Shown: positions 56,612 to 64,000 of the stretch, in pieces | Position numbering within the stretch: position 1 is the stretch's first letter | How the letters are laid out: each line of letters opens with the position of its first letter | NCBI RefSeq assembly: GCF_001700965.1 | Contig: NZ_CP016756.1 | Coordinates: 868,001 to 932,000 of the forward strand | Length of the DNA: 64,000 bases | Direction: 5' to 3' | Source of the DNA: Stenotrophomonas nitritireducens | Lineage (GTDB): Bacteria; Pseudomonadota; Gammaproteobacteria; Xanthomonadales; Xanthomonadaceae | Notes under the pieces: generated by a model | Seen by the model: the letters and a program-made list of their open reading frames with translations, nothing else | Databases searched by the model: none | What the model was told of the DNA's origin: nothing | Translations under genes and position numbers: made by a program

Positions 56612-57714
56612 CGGCCGGCCTCCTCACGCGATGCCGAGCGCGAGACCGAACGGTCCGCGTTGCGAATGCTGTCGGTTGCCGCCGGCAATGCCGGTGCCAC
56701 CATCTCCGGGGTCAGCTGCGGCGCATTGCCGGTCTTGCCTGCATCGGCAGGCATCGGCACATAGATCAGCTGACGGCCGTCGCCACCGATGACCTTGCGG
56801 TTCTCGGCCAGCACCTGCTCCACCGTTTCCAGCCACAGGCGCTTGCGGGTGACATCCGGGGCGTTCTTGTACTCGCCCTGCAGCAGGGTGAAGCGACGTG
56901 CGTCACCTTCGGCGCGGGCGACGATGGCCTGCTTGTAACCTTCGGCGGTGGTACGGGCACGCGAGGCCTGGCCACGCGCTTCCGGCACCACCTTGGCGGC
57001 ATAGGCCTGGGCTTCGTTGATCAGACGTTCCTTGACCTGCTGGGCACCGTTGACCTCGTCGAAGGCCGGCTTCACTTCTTCCGGCGGACGCGCATCGGGC
57101 AGGGTCAGGCCGGTCACGCTGAGGCCGGTCTTGTAGGCCTTCAACGATGCCTGCAGGCGCTGCTCGGCAACCACGGCCAGCGGCCCACGGTTGTTCAGCA
57201 CGGTGTTCAGGTCGGCACGGCCAACCTGCTCACGCACGGCGCTCTGCGCGGACTGTTCCAGCATCTGGTCGGCATCAACCGTACCGAACAGGTACTCGCG
57301 CGGATCATCGACGCGGTACTGCACGTTGACCGACACGTTGACGATGTTCTCGTCGCGGGTCAGCACCGGCACATTGCTGCTGAAGGTCTTGATCTGGGTC
57401 GCATTGACCTTGACCACCGATTCCAGCGGCCACGGCAGCTTGAAGTTCGGGCCCGGCTGCAGGATGCGCGAGTATTCGCCAAAGCGCAGGACCACACCAC
57501 GCTGCTGTTCGCCGATCAGCTGGAAGCTGGAGAACAACAACAGCAGAACCACTGCGACCAGCACCCAGCGCCATATACCGCCATCAAACAGGTCGCGCAG
57601 CGGTCCCGGAAGACCCCCACCCCAACCTCCGCCATTGCCGCCACGTGGCGTACGCGGCGCGCGGTTGTTGTCCGCACCACCACCGCTGTTGCCGCCGGGT
57701 GTATTCCAGGCCAT
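56608..57714 (-). CDS. hflK: HflK, SPFH modulator subunit of FtsH protease
   Basis: A 368-residue protein. A Gly/Pro-rich cytoplasmic start (MAWNTPGGNSGGGADNN) is typical of HflK; one membrane helix (~50-70, WRWVLVAVVLLLLFSSFQLI) precedes the SPFH domain (GEQQRGVVLRFGEYSRILQPGPNFKLPWPLESVVKVN). It is the first gene of the operon. hfq and hflX, its usual upstream neighbours in E. coli, are not here. Confidence 0.95.
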   Translation of the reverse strand: MAWNTPGGNSGGGADNNRAPRTPRGGNGGGWGGGLPGPLRDLFDGGIWRWVLVAVVLLLLFSSFQLIGEQQRGVVLRFGEYSRILQPGPNFKLPWPLESVVKVNATQIKTFSSNVPVLTRDENIVNVSVNVQYRVDDPREYLFGTVDADQMLEQSAQSAVREQVGRADLNTVLNNRGPLAVVAEQRLQASLKAYKTGLSVTGLTLPDARPPEEVKPAFDEVNGAQQVKERLINEAQAYAAKVVPEARGQASRARTTAEGYKQAIVARAEGDARRFTLLQGEYKNAPDVTRKRLWLETVEQVLAENRKVIGGDGRQLIYVPMPADAGKTGNAPQLTPEMVAPALPAATDSIRNADRSVSRSASREEAGR

Positions 57715-58013
57715 GCATGCTCCATCTGTAAGGGCCAGGCTGCGGGGGTTCCCGCCGAGGACCTGACCATCTATCGAATCCCGATTCTAACAAGGCAGAC
57801 TCTGAACAGGTTCGGGGCTACCTGAACCGACAATGTTTACCTGCTGACCATTTACCCAAGCGCCAGATCCTGCGGCACCCGCCCAAGCCGAGGCGGCTCC
57901 CGCGGTAACCGTGCAGGCCCCTGTCGGCACCTACTTTGAATAGGAATAAGGGCAGACCGGCCATTTCACAACAGTTATGGTTGCACTCCCCCCGTTCCGA
58001 CGCAGGCCTACCG
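57715..58013. other. divergent promoter region between hflK and the YhdH-like gene
   Basis: About 300 bp with no coding frame of its own. It must carry the promoters of both genes; a pair of direct repeats CTGACCATCTATCG / CTGACCATTTACCC occurs near 57764 and 57843. No clear -10/-35 set is identified. Confidence 0.4.
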
Positions 58014-59009
58014 ATGTTCCCTACCGCCCCGTTTACTGCCTTCCGCATCCATAACGACGACGCTGGCTACCGCAGCGGCCCTGAACAAGTAGGCCTGGAC
58101 CAACTGAGCCCAGGCGAGGTGGTCATCCGCGCCCGCTGGTCTTCGGTGAATTACAAGGACGCGCTGGCCGGCACCGGCAAGGGCAAGATCCTGCGCCGCT
58201 TCCCGCTGGTCGGCGGTATCGACGTGGCCGGCGAAGTGGTCGCCTCCAGCGACCCGGCGTTCCGTGAGGGCGACCAGGTGCTGACCACCGGCTGCGGCCT
58301 GAGCGAAACCCGCGACGGCGGCTACAGCCAATACGTGCGCCTGGAATCCAAGTGGGTGATCCCGCTGCCGGCCCAGCTCAGCCTGCGCGAGGCCATGGTG
58401 CTGGGCACCGCTGGCTTCACCGCCGCGCTGGCGCTGCTGCGCATGAGCGAGAACCGGCAGGTGCCGTCGCAGGGGCCGCTGGCGGTCACCGGCGCCACCG
58501 GCGGGGTCGGCTCGCTGGCGGTGGACATCTTCAGCCGCGCCGGCTTCGAGGTGCACGCCATCAGCGGCAAGGCCGAAGCAGCCGACTACCTGACCGCGAT
58601 CGGTGCCAGCCAGGTGCTGGGCCGCGATGCCCTGGCCACCACCCGGCCGATGGAATCGGCGCGCTTCGGCGGCGGCCTAGACAATGTCGGCGGCAGCATG
58701 CTGACCAGCCTGCTGGCGCAGACAGCGCCCTACGGCAACGTGGCCTCTGCCGGGCTTGCCGCCTCTGGCGAGCTGGACATGACGGTGATGCCCTTCATCA
58801 TCCGTGGCGTGTCCCTGCTGGGAGTGGCCTCGGCCGGCACCGCTCGCGACATCCGCGAGCAGGTCTGGGAGCGCCTGGGCAGTGACTGGAAGCCGCGCCA
58901 CCTGGATAAGATCTGTACCCGCGAGGTGGGCCTGGAAGGGCTGCCCGAGGTATTTGCGACGATGCTGGAAGGAAAGTCCTTCGGCCGTACCGTCGTAAGA
59001 ATTGATTGA
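58014..59009 (+). CDS. YhdH/AcuI family acrylyl-CoA reductase-like oxidoreductase
   Basis: A 331-residue medium-chain dehydrogenase/reductase without the zinc ligands. Key stretches: ARWSSVNYKDALAGTGKGKILRRFPLVGGIDVAGEVVAS, TAGFTAALALLRM, LAVTGATGGVGSLAVDIFSRAGFEV (NADPH fold) and VDNVGG-like GGLDNVGGSM. Family members reduce acrylyl-CoA with NADPH, a detoxifying step. The frame is open 26 codons upstream, but MFPTAPFTAFRI matches the family start. Confidence 0.9.
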   Translation: MFPTAPFTAFRIHNDDAGYRSGPEQVGLDQLSPGEVVIRARWSSVNYKDALAGTGKGKILRRFPLVGGIDVAGEVVASSDPAFREGDQVLTTGCGLSETRDGGYSQYVRLESKWVIPLPAQLSLREAMVLGTAGFTAALALLRMSENRQVPSQGPLAVTGATGGVGSLAVDIFSRAGFEVHAISGKAEAADYLTAIGASQVLGRDALATTRPMESARFGGGLDNVGGSMLTSLLAQTAPYGNVASAGLAASGELDMTVMPFIIRGVSLLGVASAGTARDIREQVWERLGSDWKPRHLDKICTREVGLEGLPEVFATMLEGKSFGRTVVRID

Positions 59010-59100
59010 CGGCGATCACATGACCTCCCCGGCGTGAAGACGGTGACTTCACGCCGGCGGCGTGCCAGCACTACACTGCCGCCACTACTTGGGGAAAAAC

Positions 59101-59484
59101 ATGGCGCGTATCCTGATCGTCGACGATTCACCATCGCAGTTGATGGGCATCCAACGCATTGTGGAAAAGCTGGGGCATGAGATTTTCACCGCAACCGATG
59201 GCGCCTCTGGGGTGGAGGTTGCCAAGCAGGTGCTGCCGGACCTGGTGTTGATGGACGTGGTGATGCCCAATCTCAATGGCTTCCAGGCGACCCGCACGCT
59301 CAAGCGTGAGGCCACCACACAGCACATTCCGGTGATCCTGGTGACCACCAAGGATCAGGACACCGATCGCTTGTGGGGCATGCGTCAGGGCGCCAAGGCC
59401 TACATCACCAAACCGTTCACCGAAGACGATCTGTCCGCGGTGATCGCGCAGGTGTTCAGTGCCGAGGCACCGCCGGTTGGGTGA
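59101..59484 (+). CDS. single-domain CheY-like response regulator (PilH/PilG-like)
   Basis: A 127-residue receiver with no output domain: ARILIVDDSPSQLMG, phospho-acceptor Asp in LVLMDVVMPNLNGF, ILVTTKDQDTD and Lys in YITKPFTEDDL. The 'DDSPSQL..I..IVEKLGHEIFTATDGASGVE' pattern is that of PilH-type regulators of twitching motility. No pil or chp genes are near, so its partner kinase is elsewhere. Confidence 0.87.
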   Translation: MARILIVDDSPSQLMGIQRIVEKLGHEIFTATDGASGVEVAKQVLPDLVLMDVVMPNLNGFQATRTLKREATTQHIPVILVTTKDQDTDRLWGMRQGAKAYITKPFTEDDLSAVIAQVFSAEAPPVG

Positions 59485-59512
59485 GATCGCTTTCTTGGGG
59501 AAAGCTTTCAGG

Positions 59513-59537
59513 AAAGGCGGGCTTAGCCCGCCTTTTT
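59513..59537 (+). terminator. rho-independent terminator of the CheY-like gene
   Basis: AAAGGCGGGCT/AGCCCGCCTTT stem with five T's, 29 bp after the stop. Confidence 0.9.
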
Positions 59538-59564
59538 GTTTGCGGCGGTGGGTGGCCCGGAGCG

Positions 59565-59691
59565 TTCCCCCTCTCCCCAACCCCTCTCCCGCAAAGGGAG
59601 AAGGGCTTAAGCTGCAATTGCGCTCAATGCTGAAACTCGTAGCGCACCGAGCCCCTCTCCCCTTGCGGGAGAGGGGTTGGGGAGAGGGGAA
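59565..59691. repeat. inverted pair of CTCTCCCGC-family right arms
   Basis: CCCTCTCCCCAACCCCTCTC + CTCCCGCAAAGGGAGAAGGG on one side and CCCCTCTCCCCTTGCGGGAG + GGGTTGGGGAGAGGGG on the other. Unlike the other copies, two right-hand halves face each other and the GTGCCCGAAGGGCGG half is absent. Confidence 0.8.
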
Positions 59692-59702
59692 GGCGCAAGC
59701 CT

Positions 59703-60602
59703 TCAGTCTTCCCCAAACGCCTTGGCCAGATCCTTGTAAGCCTTGCGCTGGGCCTCGTTGCTCGCCACCGGCGCCACCACTTCCAGCTCCACGATCTGGT
59801 CGCCGTCAGGCTTGCCCGGCAGACCGCGGCCACGCAGGCGCAGCTTGCGGCCACTGTCCGAATCGGCCGGCACCTTCAGTTCCACCGCACCGCCCAGGGT
59901 TGGCACGCTGATGCTGGTGCCCAGCGCGGCCTGCCATGGCGTGACCTGCAGGGTGTACAGGATGTTGCGCCCGTCCACCTCGAACTGCGGATGCGAGGCG
60001 TATTCCACCTCCAGCATCAGGTTGCCGCCACCACTGCCCTGCCCGCTCAAACGGATCACCTGGCCCGGACGAATGCCCTTGGGCACACGCACATCGAGCT
60101 GGCGGCCGTCCACGGTGATGCGCAGGCTGTCGCCGTTGTAGGCCGCTTCAAGCGGTACCGACAGCTTGGCGCGGGTGTCGCGCATCGGCTGCGGGCCGGC
60201 GCCACCGAAGCCGGGGCCCGGTCGTCGCGCACCTGCACCGGCACCGCCGCGCTGGCGGGCAAACAGGCTCTCGAAGAAATCGCTGAAGCCACCGTTGGCC
60301 CCACCTCCGCCGAAGACCTCCTCGAAATCAAAGCCCTGCCCGCCACCAAAGTTCGGCGGCGCATTGAATTCCTCACCCGGGCGGTAGCCCTGCGCGCGCA
60401 GCTGGTCGTAGGCCTGACGCTTCTGCGGGTCGCGCAGCGCTTCATAGGCCTCGTTGACCGCCTTGAATTTCTCCTCGGCGCCGGCTTCCTTGCTTACGTC
60501 CGGATGGTATTTGCGGGCCAGCCGGCGGTAGGCCGTCTTGATTTCTGCATCACCGGCGCTGGGCTCAACCCCTAGCGTGGCGTAGTAATCCTTGAATTCC
60601 AT
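59703..60602 (-). CDS. cbpA: CbpA-type DnaJ co-chaperone
   Basis: A 299-residue type II J-protein. J domain: MEFKDYYATLGVEPSAGDAEIKTAYRRLARKYHPDVSKEAGAEEKFKAVNEAYEAL with HPD; then a Gly/Phe-rich part (~85-145) and two beta C-terminal domains (LSVPLEAAYNGDSLRITVDG, RLSGQGSGGGNLMLEVEY, LRGRGLPGKPDGD). It lacks the zinc domain of DnaJ, so it is CbpA-like. The start at 60602 has AGGTGTAAGG before it. It stimulates DnaK and may bind DNA. No cbpM modulator gene is visible beside it. Confidence 0.9.
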   Translation of the reverse strand: MEFKDYYATLGVEPSAGDAEIKTAYRRLARKYHPDVSKEAGAEEKFKAVNEAYEALRDPQKRQAYDQLRAQGYRPGEEFNAPPNFGGGQGFDFEEVFGGGGANGGFSDFFESLFARQRGGAGAGARRPGPGFGGAGPQPMRDTRAKLSVPLEAAYNGDSLRITVDGRQLDVRVPKGIRPGQVIRLSGQGSGGGNLMLEVEYASHPQFEVDGRNILYTLQVTPWQAALGTSISVPTLGGAVELKVPADSDSGRKLRLRGRGLPGKPDGDQIVELEVVAPVASNEAQRKAYKDLAKAFGED

Positions 60603-60728
60603 CCTTACACCTCTGAAAAAAACTGGCCCGACACCTTGCGGCAACGGGCCATCATGCATTCGGCGGGCACCGTGGCCCCATTCTACCGGGCCACGGTGCC
60701 TGCGCAGGTGGAAGTTCGCTCACGCCTA

Positions 60729-61166
60729 TCAGGCGTTAGGCTGGCCCTGCACCACCTGGATACGGCGCGGTGCCGCTTCGCTGCGCTTGGGAATGCGCAC
60801 TTCCAGCACGCCATTATGGCTGTGGGCGACGATACCCTCGGCATCAGCGCTGTCGGGCAGCACAAAGCGTCGGTTGAACGCACCCTGGCCACGCTCACTG
60901 CGGGTCAGCCGCTGGCCTTCGGCCAGTTCCGGCGCCGTGCGTTGGCCGCTGATGGTCAACACACCCTTCTCCATCTGCACATCGATGCTGGCCGGGTCAA
61001 CGCCGGGAAGATCGGCCTGCACCACGAAGCGATTGGCTTCCTCGCGGATATCCACTGCCGGCATCCACGCAGAGGCGGTGCTGCCGGTAACCGTTTCAAG
61101 CAGCGGCGACAACAACTGATGGATCTCGGACTGGGTCGGCCACTGGCGGTAACGTACGATGCTCAT
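60729..61166 (-). CDS. small heat-shock protein, Hsp20/IbpA-like
   Basis: A 145-residue protein with a central alpha-crystallin domain (PAVDIREEANRFVVQADLPGVDPASIDVQMEKGVLTISGQR ... GAFNRRFVLPDSADAEGIVAHSHNGVLEVRIPK) and a C-terminal tail. It holds unfolding proteins for later refolding. AGGAGGACATC is a near-perfect ribosome site before the ATG at 61166. It lies 126 bp upstream of cbpA on the same strand and is divergent from the peroxiredoxin gene. Confidence 0.93.
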   Translation of the reverse strand: MSIVRYRQWPTQSEIHQLLSPLLETVTGSTASAWMPAVDIREEANRFVVQADLPGVDPASIDVQMEKGVLTISGQRTAPELAEGQRLTRSERGQGAFNRRFVLPDSADAEGIVAHSHNGVLEVRIPKRSEAAPRRIQVVQGQPNA

Positions 61167-61233
61167 GATGTCCTCCTGCAAGATGTGGGGGATTGGCGTG
61201 CCGGAATGGCGCTGCCGTTCCCATGCCCAGGAC

Positions 61234-61260
61234 GTATTGTGTGAAGACCGCCTTTTCAAG
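61234..61260 (-). promoter_or_regulatory. candidate sigma-32 promoter of hsp20
   Basis: On the minus strand CTTGAA (61260-61255) and CACAATAC (61241-61234) are 13 bases apart, close to the heat-shock sigma pattern CTTGAA-N13-CCCCATNT; the second box matches only about half. A GGAACGGCAGCGCCATTCC hairpin lies in the leader between this promoter and the gene. Confidence 0.4.
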
Positions 61261-61263
61261 CTG

Positions 61264-61293
61264 TTGACGCGGTGCTTCGCCCGCCTCTTTAAA
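61264..61293 (+). promoter_or_regulatory. candidate sigma-70 promoter of the peroxiredoxin gene
   Basis: TTGACG (61264-61269) and TTTAAA (61288-61293) are spaced 18 bp, 25 bases before the ATG. Confidence 0.45.
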
Positions 61294-61318
61294 CTCAAAT
61301 TCAGCCTAGGAGCCCCCA

Positions 61319-61801
61319 ATGCCCATCAACGTCGGCGACCGTATTCCGGAAGTAACCCTCAAGCGACTGCGCGAAGGCCTGGAAACGATCGACACCCATG
61401 CATTGTTCGACGGCCGCAAGGCGGTGTTGTTCGCAGTGCCTGGCGCGTTCACCCCGACCTGCTCAGCCCGCCATCTGCCCGGCTATGTGGAGCATTTCGA
61501 GGACTTCCGCAACCGCGGCATCGAAGTGTTCTGCATGGCGGTCAATGACCCGTTCGTGATGCAGGCCTGGGCCAAGAGCCAGTCGGTGCCAGATGGTTTG
61601 CAGATGCTGTCCGACGGCAATGGCGATTTCACCCGCGCCTTGGGCCTGGAAATGGACGCCAGTGCCTCCGGCATGGGCACGCGTTCGCGTCGTTTCGCCC
61701 TGTACATCGAAAACGGTGTAGTACGCGCCGCGTATATCGAACAGCCGGGGCAATTCGAGGTATCCGGGGCCGAGCACGTGCTCGCCCATCTCCCCGCATA
61801 G
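61319..61801 (+). CDS. peroxiredoxin, Prx5 type
   Basis: A 160-residue protein. The active site PGAFTPTCSARHLPGY (peroxidatic Cys in TPTC) and the conserved Arg (DASASGMGTRSRRFALYIENG region) match the Prx5/AhpE-like group, which uses glutathione or glutaredoxin. It reduces peroxides in the cytoplasm. AGGAG is eight bases before the ATG. A ferritin-like gene follows 30 bp later, probably in one transcript: peroxide removal beside iron storage. Confidence 0.93.
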   Translation: MPINVGDRIPEVTLKRLREGLETIDTHALFDGRKAVLFAVPGAFTPTCSARHLPGYVEHFEDFRNRGIEVFCMAVNDPFVMQAWAKSQSVPDGLQMLSDGNGDFTRALGLEMDASASGMGTRSRRFALYIENGVVRAAYIEQPGQFEVSGAEHVLAHLPA

Positions 61802-61831
61802 GGACTCACCAGAAAGAAGGAAAGGCCAGCC

Positions 61832-62407
61832 ATGAGCAAGCAGCCCGCCGCCAAGTCGACCAAAACCACGCAGTTGGCAGGCATAACCGATCGAAAAACC
61901 CTGCGCGCCAACGCGCGCAAGAGCATCGAGGATGGGGCGGTCACGCCCACCTACAGTGCCAACCGCCCAGCGGTGATCAAGCTGCTCAACGATGCGCTGG
62001 CCACCGAATGGGTGTGCGTGCTGCGTTACTACCGGCATTACTACATGGCCAAGGGCATGCTGGCCGATTCGGTGAAAGCCGAGTTCCTTGAGCATGCACA
62101 GCAGGAGCAGGCACATGCGGGCATGTTGGCAGAGCGCATCGTGCAGCTCGGCGGTGAGCCGGATCTGAACCCGGACACCCTCACCGCCCGCGCGCACGCC
62201 GAGTACAAGGAAGGCGGCAACCTGCGCGACATGGTCCGCGAAAACCTGGTCGCCGAGCGCATCGCCATCGACAGCTATCGCGAGATGATCAACTTCATTG
62301 GCGACAAGGACACCACCACCAAGCGCATCCTCGAGCACATCCTTGCCCAGGAAGAAGATCATGCCGACGACTTCGCCGACATGCTGGAAGGCTGGATAGG
62401 CGAGTAA
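61832..62407 (+). CDS. ferritin-like (bacterioferritin/Dps-like) iron-binding protein
   Basis: A 191-residue four-helix protein. Iron-site residues are visible: Glu in NDALATEWVCVLRYYRHYYM, the ExxH in FLEHAQQEQAHAGML, Glu in NLVAERIAIDSYREMI and ExxH in LAQEEDHADDFADML. It is closest to the bacterioferritin type but lacks an evident haem Met. A basic N-terminal tail (MSKQPAAKSTKTTQ) could touch DNA, as in Dps. It follows the peroxiredoxin gene and should protect against Fenton chemistry. Confidence 0.87.
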   Translation: MSKQPAAKSTKTTQLAGITDRKTLRANARKSIEDGAVTPTYSANRPAVIKLLNDALATEWVCVLRYYRHYYMAKGMLADSVKAEFLEHAQQEQAHAGMLAERIVQLGGEPDLNPDTLTARAHAEYKEGGNLRDMVRENLVAERIAIDSYREMINFIGDKDTTTKRILEHILAQEEDHADDFADMLEGWIGE

Positions 62408-62419
62408 CCCCGACGCACC

Positions 62420-62655
62420 TGTAGAGCCGAGCCATGCTCGGCTGAAGCGTTACCGACAATGCCGGAAAGGCTCTCTTTGTAGCCCCGTAGCCCGGGTAAG
62501 CGCGAGCGCACCCGGGGCCTGTCGCGAAAAACCCCGGGTGCGCTATCGCTTACCCGGGCTACATCGAATGCACGCCCTGTAGAGCCGAGCCATGCTCGGC
62601 GGGGGCGTTACCGGCATCGTCAGGATGGCTTGCCGAGCATGGCTCGGCACTACAT
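62420..62655. repeat. GTAG-type REPs flanking a GTAGCCCGGG inverted repeat
   Basis: Forward REPs GTAGAGCCGAGCCATGCTCGGC at 62420 and 62578, and a reverse copy ending 62655 (CCGAGCATGGCTCGGCACTAC). Between the first two lies the inverted pair GTAGCCCGGGTAAGCG .. CGCTTACCCGGGCTAC (62488-62562). It fills the gap between the ferritin-like gene and pbpC; no gene is seen. The GTAG-REP is known from Stenotrophomonas maltophilia. Confidence 0.88.
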
Positions 62656-62671
62656 TGCGATATTGCGCCGT

Positions 62672-64000
62672 TTAATTTGCTACGCGGAAGCGCACACGCG
62701 TCCATGCACCGTCGGATGCCAATGCGGTCAGGGTGTGTTCGCCGGCGTCGTTGAAATCGCGCATGAAGGTGCGGGTGCCCTGGGTCTGGGCGATCCAGCG
62801 GCCATCCAACAGCCATTCGATCGTCGCCTCACTGCCCAGTGCGCGCAGCTGCAGACGCGGCCCGTGCTGCGCACCCGGCGCGCGTGCCAATGTGGCCAGA
62901 TCATTCAGGCCTTCGATATGCAGCACGCCGTCGGATTGGCGCCCGTCATCCGCACAATCTGCTGCCAACGGCGGCAGACTTTGCGCCTGCCGCTGGGCCA
63001 CGCTCAGCCATGGCGATGCCAGTGCCGGCCAGCGGGCGATCTCGCGATCTTCGACCTGCGGATGCCCCTCGCAACCGGGCGACAGCCGCTGCCCGCTGCG
63101 TGCATCCACCTGGAAACGCATGCGCCCGGATTGCCATAGCCGCGCTTCGCGCTCGGGGAAACTGGGCGGCACCACGCCGTCCAGCACCCAGGCTGGAAAA
63201 CGTCGCTGGCACATCGCCGCTGGTGTCTGCTCGGCGGCAATGCCCAGTGGCCAACAGATCTCGACTTCACTGACGCTGTCGGGCCGCGACCGCAGCGCAT
63301 TGTCGCCGGCCTGCCGTGGCAGGCTGTCGATGACCTCGAACATCAGCGGCAATGCGGTAACCGCACCGTACTGGCCGGGCAATGGCGTGCCATCGGGCCG
63401 CCCCACCCACACGCCAACGGTATAGGTGCGGGTACTGCCGATCGCCCAGGCGTCGCGGTAGCCGTAGCTGGTGCCGGTCTTCCATGCCACCCGCGGGCGG
63501 TTGCCGGTGTCGAAGGTACCCACGCCGTAGCCGGGACGCGAGTTGGATTCGAGCACGTCACGCACGATCCACGCCGCCCCCGGCGACACCAGCCGGCGCT
63601 CGATGCGCGGGTCCTGCGGGGTGTAGCGCACACGTCCGGCGATGCCCTCGCGGTTGAGCGCGGAAAAGGCACCGACCAGGTCTTCCAGCCGTGCGCCGGT
63701 GCCGCCCAGGATCAAGGCCAGGCTGGGCTGGGTACCGCGCGGGAATCGCAGGTTGATACCGGCATTGCCCAGCCGCGCGGCAAACCGCGCCGGCCCCACC
63801 CGCTCCAGCAAGTCCACCGAAGGCACGTTCAAGGACAGGCGCAGCGCGGTGGCGGCACCCACCGGGCCGTTGAAGGCAGCATCGAAATTGCCCGGCCGAT
63901 AGCCACCAAAGCTCTGCGGCGCATCGACAATCAGGCTTTCGGAGTGAATCAGGCCATCGTCCAGCGCCATGCCATACAGAAACGGCTTCAGCGTTGAACC
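62672..64000 (-). CDS. pbpC: penicillin-binding protein 1C, C-terminal part (runs off the window)
   Basis: 443 codons are visible; the N-terminus with the glycosyltransferase domain lies beyond base 64000. The first visible residues GSTLKPFLYGMALDDG hold the transpeptidase SxxK serine; SLNVPSVDLL gives SxN, and WKTGTSYGYRDAWAIG gives KTG(T). After this comes the PbpC-type C-terminal domain (~residues 285-443; WLLDGRWIAQTQGTRTFMRDFNDAGEHTLTAL). Enzymes of this group cross-link peptidoglycan in the periplasm; an alpha-2-macroglobulin (yfhM) gene is often next to pbpC and may lie further on. Confidence 0.93.
   Translation of the reverse strand, partial: GSTLKPFLYGMALDDGLIHSESLIVDAPQSFGGYRPGNFDAAFNGPVGAATALRLSLNVPSVDLLERVGPARFAARLGNAGINLRFPRGTQPSLALILGGTGARLEDLVGAFSALNREGIAGRVRYTPQDPRIERRLVSPGAAWIVRDVLESNSRPGYGVGTFDTGNRPRVAWKTGTSYGYRDAWAIGSTRTYTVGVWVGRPDGTPLPGQYGAVTALPLMFEVIDSLPRQAGDNALRSRPDSVSEVEICWPLGIAAEQTPAAMCQRRFPAWVLDGVVPPSFPEREARLWQSGRMRFQVDARSGQRLSPGCEGHPQVEDREIARWPALASPWLSVAQRQAQSLPPLAADCADDGRQSDGVLHIEGLNDLATLARAPGAQHGPRLQLRALGSEATIEWLLDGRWIAQTQGTRTFMRDFNDAGEHTLTALASDGAWTRVRFRVAN

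Noticed and set aside
55748..57714. HflK/HflC as part of the same system as the 11.5-kb SPFH gene
   Set aside because: They are standard FtsH modulators in the conserved hflKC-DUF2065-purA order; the other SPFH protein has a different topology and neighbours.

Overview
The window is a stretch of high-GC chromosome from a gammaproteobacterium of the Xanthomonadaceae, most like Stenotrophomonas. The main clue is the set of short dispersed palindromes in the gaps: GTAG-type REPs built on GCCGAGCCATGCTCGGC, 'GGAGCGGCGTAAGCCGCGAAGC' hairpins, 'GTAGCCCGGGTAAGCG' inverted pairs and 'CTCTCCCGC..GCGGGAGAG' elements. The gene content also fits: minCDE, hflKC-DUF2065-purA, a gcvP behind a tandem glycine riboswitch, an M2 (ACE-like) peptidase lipoprotein and a large Oar-like TonB-dependent receptor. 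No rRNA, tRNA, prophage, transposase or CRISPR array was seen. Most of the window is core chromosome; the unusual material is a few compact operons and the repeats.

Layout. 1-6.4 kb: lysine-rich protein tail and FadM-like thioesterase; AhpD-like protein divergent from an AraC regulator; PCu(A)C copper chaperone divergent from an enoyl-CoA hydratase; tesB; a DUF2007-like membrane protein; an ECF sigma factor carrying its own multi-pass membrane tail. 6.4-11.2 kb: EF-hand protein, bpt leucyltransferase, two lipoproteins, purT. 11.4-15.8 kb: a tight operon of SPFH membrane protein, small membrane protein, Arc-like DNA-binding protein, DUF4177-like protein, alpha/beta hydrolase, PH-like membrane protein and VanY-type carboxypeptidase, with TTGATATCAA palindromes inside its promoter. 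15.75-16.27 kb: three 180-bp tandem repeats. 16.3-20.8 kb: AlkA-like glycosylase, DUF423, a membrane SRPBCC/GyrI-like protein and a NarL/DesK two-component pair. 20.9-23.9 kb: GNAT protein, minCDE and a small HExxH protein.

24-30.5 kb is an envelope-modification block: OmpR-type two-component pair, ArnT-like glycosyltransferase, PAP2 phosphatase and EptA. 30.5-34.5 kb: hexanucleotide tract plus REPs, half-size EamA protein, M2 peptidase, an exported unknown. 34.5-39.3 kb (minus strand) is a four-gene overlapping operon of VWA protein, PP2C phosphatase, membrane protein kinase and a membrane protein with two TonB-like C-terminal domains, which looks like a phospho-signalling module. 39.5-42.4 kb: small membrane protein and lipoprotein followed by a 250-bp tandem duplication, a hypothetical protein and a Bcr/CflA-type MFS exporter. 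42.6-45.8 kb: glycine riboswitch and gcvP. 46-53.5 kb: M1 aminopeptidase, PAS-AraC regulator, an unknown and the TonB-dependent receptor. 53.8-57.7 kb: purA, DUF2065, hflC, hflK. 58-62.4 kb: acrylyl-CoA reductase-like enzyme, CheY-like regulator, then stress genes (cbpA-like, hsp20, peroxiredoxin, ferritin-like). The window ends inside pbpC.

The most interesting parts are the kinase/PP2C/VWA/TonB-domain module and the SPFH-Arc-DUF4177 operon, followed by the membrane-tailed sigma factor and the repeat structures. All calls come from reading the sequence; no database search was run.
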